Assembly (NCBI RefSeq): GCF_014673495.1
Contig: NZ_CP051006.1
Location: 5,580,001 to 5,644,000 of the forward strand
From: Streptomyces griseofuscus
GTDB taxonomy: Bacteria; Actinomycetota; Actinomycetes; Streptomycetales; Streptomycetaceae
Reading direction: 5' to 3'
DNA length: 64,000 nt
Under the pieces are notes generated by a model, which saw only the letters and a list, made by a program, of their open reading frames with translations, did not search any database and was not told the DNA's origin. The first letter of the stretch is position 1. The number at the start of each line of letters is the position of its first letter. The position numbers and the translations under genes were made by a program. Of the stretch, positions 61,132 to 64,000 are shown in pieces.

Positions 61132-61344
61132 GGGGGTCTCCCGGAAAGAGCCGGTCAACGGAAACACAGAGAAACTCAGGGAAATGCGAAGAAGCCCTGG
61201 GAAATTCACGGCAACACGCGTGTCACACGCGGCAAGATGTCAGCAACAGAAGGCGTGACACTCGGTTCGACAGCTCGTGAAGGGGCGCATGACCAGCATG
61301 TTCCAGGTCCCCGGTGACCCATGTCAACATTCCGAGTTTCTGAA

Positions 61345-62553
61345 TTAAATACCCTCAGGTGAGGCGCCCAGCGGATCCCGGAACAACGCGTCGAGCAGTA
61401 CCGAACCGCCCGCGACCGCGAGTACGGAATCCGGGAAACTCGTCGGCAGCACCGCCGCGGACCGGGAATTCCCGGCCGCCTCCCGCAGTGCGTCCAGGCA
61501 CTCCTCGAAGTGGATGACCCCCACCTCGGTGACCACGACCGTCTCCGGGTTGAGCACATCGAGCAGCAGCGCGGCCGCCCGTCCCGTCGCCCGCGCCCGC
61601 TCGACCAGCAGCCGCCGGGCCACCGCGTCCCCGGCCGCCGCCGCGGCCACGACATGCATCGGATTGGCCGAGTCGGTGACCCCGGCCGCGCGCGCCCTGC
61701 GGCACAACGTCCGTTCCCCCAGCTCCACCTGAAGACAGCCGGTACGGCCGCACGGGCACGGCTCGGTGCCGCCCGGCACCGGCAGATGCGCGATGGCGCC
61801 GGCCGCGGACCGGGGACCATGGTGCACCTCGTCATGGGTGGCGAAAGCGGCGTCGACCACATTGCCCACGAACAGATGCAGCACGCTCCGGCTGCCCCGG
61901 GCCCGCCCGAACAGACGCTCACCGTTCACCAACGCCCGGGCGTGCCCGTCGACTTGGACCGGCAGACCGGTACGGGCGGCGAGCAGCTCCCGCACCGGTA
62001 CCTCCCGCCAGCCCAGCAGCTCGTGCTCCACCACGGTGCCCGTCTCCCGGTCCACCCAGCCGCCGACGGCGACCCCGACCCCCAGCGGGCGCCGCCCGGA
62101 CGCCTCGGCGAACAACGCGGCGAGCCCCTCGGCGGCCCGCGCCAACACCCGCCCGGGATCGGTCCGTTCATGCTTCAGCTCACGCCGGGCCAGCACCCGG
62201 CCGCGCAGATCCAGCAGCGCCACGGTGGTGTACGGCACCGCCACATGCACCCCGCCCACCACGAACCGGGCGTCGTCCAGCTCGACCGGCACATGCGGCC
62301 GCCCCACCCCGCGCGAGCGGCGCGGCGCCGGGGACTCCCGGATCAGCCCGAGCCCGGCGAGCCGCGCACAGTACTCGGTCACCGACGCGGGGGAGAGGCC
62401 GGTCAGCCGCGCCACCGTACTGCGCGCCACCGGGCCGTGCTCCAGCACGGACCGCAGCACGGAACTGGCACTGGTGCGCCGCCGGTCGCGCTCGGCGGCG
62501 CGGGGCACGGGGGAGACAGGGAAGACAAGGGTGGACGCCGCACTGCGGGGCAT
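61345..62553 (-). CDS. ROK-family transcriptional regulator of the sulfonate cluster
   Basis: 402 residues. Winged helix (LEHGPVARSTVARLTGLSPASVTEYCARLAGLGLI), then the ROK domain with VGVAVGGWVDRETGTV, the zinc site CPCGRTGCLQ preceded by GGTEP, and VLNPETVVV. ROK regulators usually sense sugars, so pairing with sulfonate genes hints at a sulfosugar or sulfate-ester ligand. ATG 62553 has GAGGA upstream. A short leader-peptide gene lies 82 bases before it. Confidence 0.87.
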   Translation of the reverse strand: MPRSAASTLVFPVSPVPRAAERDRRRTSASSVLRSVLEHGPVARSTVARLTGLSPASVTEYCARLAGLGLIRESPAPRRSRGVGRPHVPVELDDARFVVGGVHVAVPYTTVALLDLRGRVLARRELKHERTDPGRVLARAAEGLAALFAEASGRRPLGVGVAVGGWVDRETGTVVEHELLGWREVPVRELLAARTGLPVQVDGHARALVNGERLFGRARGSRSVLHLFVGNVVDAAFATHDEVHHGPRSAAGAIAHLPVPGGTEPCPCGRTGCLQVELGERTLCRRARAAGVTDSANPMHVVAAAAAGDAVARRLLVERARATGRAAALLLDVLNPETVVVTEVGVIHFEECLDALREAAGNSRSAAVLPTSFPDSVLAVAGGSVLLDALFRDPLGASPEGI

Positions 62554-62635
62554 GGAGAACCGTCCTCGGGACCGGAGCCGGTACATCGGAAGACCGGAAA
62601 GGACGAGGCGGTCGGGCACCAGCGGCGGGCCGCCC

Positions 62636-62722
62636 CTATCCCGAACGACGACAGGTGGCCGCGCCCTGGCGCCGCAGGTCGACATAGCGACGCGACGTGA
62701 AGTACCGGGCCTGCGCAACCAT
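62636..62722 (-). CDS. 28-residue leader peptide of the sulfur-gene type
   Basis: The peptide starts MVAQARYFTSRRYVDLRRQG and ends AATCRRSG. Its core RRYVDLRRxxxAxC matches what I recall of the Streptomyces 'putative leader peptide' family placed before sulfate, sulfonate and cysteine genes. There is one cysteine codon (TGT, residue 24) near the end. TAGCTT lies seven bases before the ATG, fitting a leaderless transcript. A likely role is sensing cysteine-tRNA during translation to control the downstream ROK and transport genes. Confidence 0.7.
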   Translation of the reverse strand: MVAQARYFTSRRYVDLRRQGAATCRRSG

Positions 62723-63041
62723 GCCCCCGAAGCTAGCAAACCCCCCGAGCACTGCCCACCCCACGCCCACCGACCGAGACGACCGGGGACCGTCGCACCG
62801 GGAGCCGCCCCCGCTTTGGGGGATCCCTACAGTCACGTCGGCAACTCATGAGGTCTGCTGAAGCACTCCACCTCAGTGACCACCGTCACGCCGAACCCGG
62901 TGTGAGTCGTGCTTTTGTGCGGAGCCCACCAAGCTGTCGATCAACCCTTTGTCGAGCGCTGACGGTGATCGGCCGCGGGGCGCCGGTATAGCGTCGCGAT
63001 GTCCCACCTGTCCCCCGTCCCCTTCACCCCGCGGAGTCCCC
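62723..63041. other. Divergent intergenic region between the leader peptide and bioY
   Basis: 319 bases without a credible gene. It contains the -10-like TAGCTT for the leader peptide (minus strand) and TATAGC near 62987 as a possible -10 for bioY. GCGGAG precedes the bioY start. I see no BirA-, BioR- or BioQ-like palindrome. Confidence 0.45.
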
Positions 63042-63623
63042 ATGAGCACCGCCACCGTCAGCGCCCGTCCGGGTGCCGTCCTCGCCGATCTGCTGCCCGC
63101 GTCCCGCGCCCGTGACGCCGTCCTCGTGCTCGGCGGTGCCGCGCTCACCGGGCTCGCCGCCCAGCTGTCGGTGCCCGTGCCCGGCTCCCCGGTGCCGGTG
63201 ACCGGCCAGACCTTCGCCGCGCTGCTGGTCGGCACCGCGCTCGGCGCCCGCCGCGGCTTCCTCTCCCTCGCCCTGTACACGGTGGCCGGCATGATCGGCG
63301 TGCCGTGGTTCGCGGAGGGCGACTCCGGCACCGGCGCGGTCTCCTTCGGCTACGTCCTCGGCATGCTGCTCGCCTCCGCCGTCGTGGGCGCCCTCGCCCG
63401 CCGCGGCGCCGACCGCTCCCCGCTGCGCATGGCGGGCACGATGATCCTCGGCTCGGCCGTCATCTACGCCGTCGGTGTCCCCTACCTGGCCCTGGCCGCC
63501 CACCTCTCCCTCGGCCAGGCGGTCGCCGCCGGTCTCGTCCCGTTCCTGATCGGCGACGCCCTCAAGGCCGCCCTCGCGATGGGCCTGCTGCCCACCACGT
63601 GGAAGCTCGCCGGCAAGCGCTAG
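63042..63623 (+). CDS. bioY: BioY biotin transporter S component
   Basis: 193 residues with six membrane helices. VPVTGQTFAALLVGTALGARRGFLSLALYTVAGMIGVPWF is the BioY signature, and GSAVIYAVGVPYLA lies in helix 5. BioY binds biotin with high affinity and works alone or with a shared ECF energising module; no bioM/bioN genes are adjacent. ATG 63042 is chosen on GCGGAG spacing. A long perfect terminator follows. Confidence 0.93.
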   Translation: MSTATVSARPGAVLADLLPASRARDAVLVLGGAALTGLAAQLSVPVPGSPVPVTGQTFAALLVGTALGARRGFLSLALYTVAGMIGVPWFAEGDSGTGAVSFGYVLGMLLASAVVGALARRGADRSPLRMAGTMILGSAVIYAVGVPYLALAAHLSLGQAVAAGLVPFLIGDALKAALAMGLLPTTWKLAGKR

Positions 63624-63643
63624 CCGCCCACCAGCACACAGCA

Positions 63644-63686
63644 ACGGCCGCGGGGCCTGACGAAGTTCGTCAGGCCCCGCGGCCGT
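63644..63686. terminator. Bidirectional terminator between bioY and a permease gene
   Basis: A 21-bp perfect stem (63644-63664 with 63666-63686) around one central base; core GGCCGCGGGGCCTGACGAA. It lies between convergent stops. Confidence 0.9.
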
Positions 63687-63705
63687 CGTACGTGCGAAGA
63701 GCGGG

Positions 63706-64000
63706 TCAGCCGATGGAGACCTTGTCCGCCGGGGCCTCCGCGGCCGGGGCCGGACGGTCGCCCGTGACCTTCTGCTTGATGAACGCGATGGCCACCACGA
63801 TCGCCGCGACCAGCAGCGACAGCAGCACGGTCTCCCGGCCGTCGTGTGCGGTGTCGAAGAGCATGTACACCAGGACCGCCACGATCACCGCGGCCGCCGC
63901 CCAGGTCAGGTACGGGTACAGCCACATCCGCACGACGAGCTTCTCCGGCGCCTCGCGCTGGATGATCCGGCGCATCCGCAGCTGCGAGAAGCAGATGACC
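63706..64000 (-). CDS. APC-family amino acid permease, C-terminal part (cut by window end)
   Basis: About 98 C-terminal residues. RREAPEKLVV-type sequence (REAPEKLVVRMWLYPYLTW) matches the same region of the permease at 54734, followed by two membrane helices and a cytoplasmic tail. The gene continues beyond base 64000. Same AAT subfamily, substrate unknown. Confidence 0.88.
   Translation of the reverse strand, partial: VICFSQLRMRRIIQREAPEKLVVRMWLYPYLTWAAAAVIVAVLVYMLFDTAHDGRETVLLSLLVAAIVVAIAFIKQKVTGDRPAPAAEAPADKVSIG

Noticed and set aside
61126-61317. 63-codon plus-strand ORF in the ssuA promoter region
   Set aside because: No hydrophobicity or motif, poor codon bias and no start signal.
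61210-61344. Possible 35-codon minus-strand leader ORF (MLTWVTGDLE...) before ssuA
   Set aside because: It lacks the RRxVDL core of sulfur leader peptides and a ribosome binding site; treated as a chance frame. Ribosome profiling would settle it.

Overview
The window is chromosomal DNA of a Streptomyces or very close relative. Third codon positions are almost always G or C, GTG and TTG starts are common, and several families are typical of the genus: a GlnX/GlnH/PknG cluster, a ROK-controlled chitosan-oligomer operon, a nickel-responsive sodF and LAxTG surface proteins. The order sodF, pepN, malQ, csn operon and PknG cluster matches what I recall of the same region in S. coelicolor, so this looks like conserved core chromosome with a few lineage-specific islands. 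I see no rRNA, tRNA, CRISPR array, prophage or insertion sequence.

Layout. 1-5.2 kb: end of a sortase-anchored protein, two small membrane proteins, ettA, a thioesterase, a truncated globin and an isoaspartyl-methyltransferase-like enzyme. 5.2-16.3 kb, all minus strand: a seven-gene signalling operon read as glnX, glnH, coiled-coil protein, PknG-type kinase, PP2C phosphatase, VWA protein and FHA protein; three of the products carry zinc ribbons. 16.5-23.3 kb, minus strand: csnR-E-F-G-H-K, a ROK regulator, ABC importer, GH4 glycosidase and sugar kinase with one perfect palindromic operator in front of csnR. 23.4-29.1 kb: Uma2 nuclease-like protein, MscS channel, HNH endonuclease, malQ and small proteins. 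29.2-33.4 kb: cytidine deaminase-like protein, a TetR regulator divergent from a FAD monooxygenase across a strikingly regular operator array, an RlmA-type rRNA methyltransferase with a possible attenuator leader, and a DUF1203 protein.

33.5-42.1 kb: aminopeptidase N, asd, an ECF sigma factor with a membrane partner (interrupted by what looks like a dispersed Streptomyces repeat), a Tat-exported metallophosphoesterase, and a serine hydrolase whose ribosome binding site lies in a hairpin. 42.2-48.2 kb: the least ordinary part, a five-gene island with a class III cyclase-like protein, a small helical protein, a Crp-type regulator, a membrane-anchored P-loop ATPase and a 73-residue protein. Short glycine/valine/histidine motifs are shared among four of these proteins, and the 73-residue protein carries both motif types. 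An AbiEi/DUF559-like nuclease gene follows. This is my best candidate for an undescribed system.

48.4-56.1 kb: a second aminopeptidase N, a DsbA-like oxidoreductase, a 2-hydroxyacid dehydrogenase, sodF with an exact Nur box, a HAD phosphatase and an amino-acid permease. 56.2-62.7 kb, minus strand: a sulfonate or sulfate-ester scavenging cluster (leader peptide, ROK regulator, SsuA, SsuC, SsuB, flavin monooxygenase, TauD-like dioxygenase). 63.0-64.0 kb: bioY and the end of another amino-acid permease.
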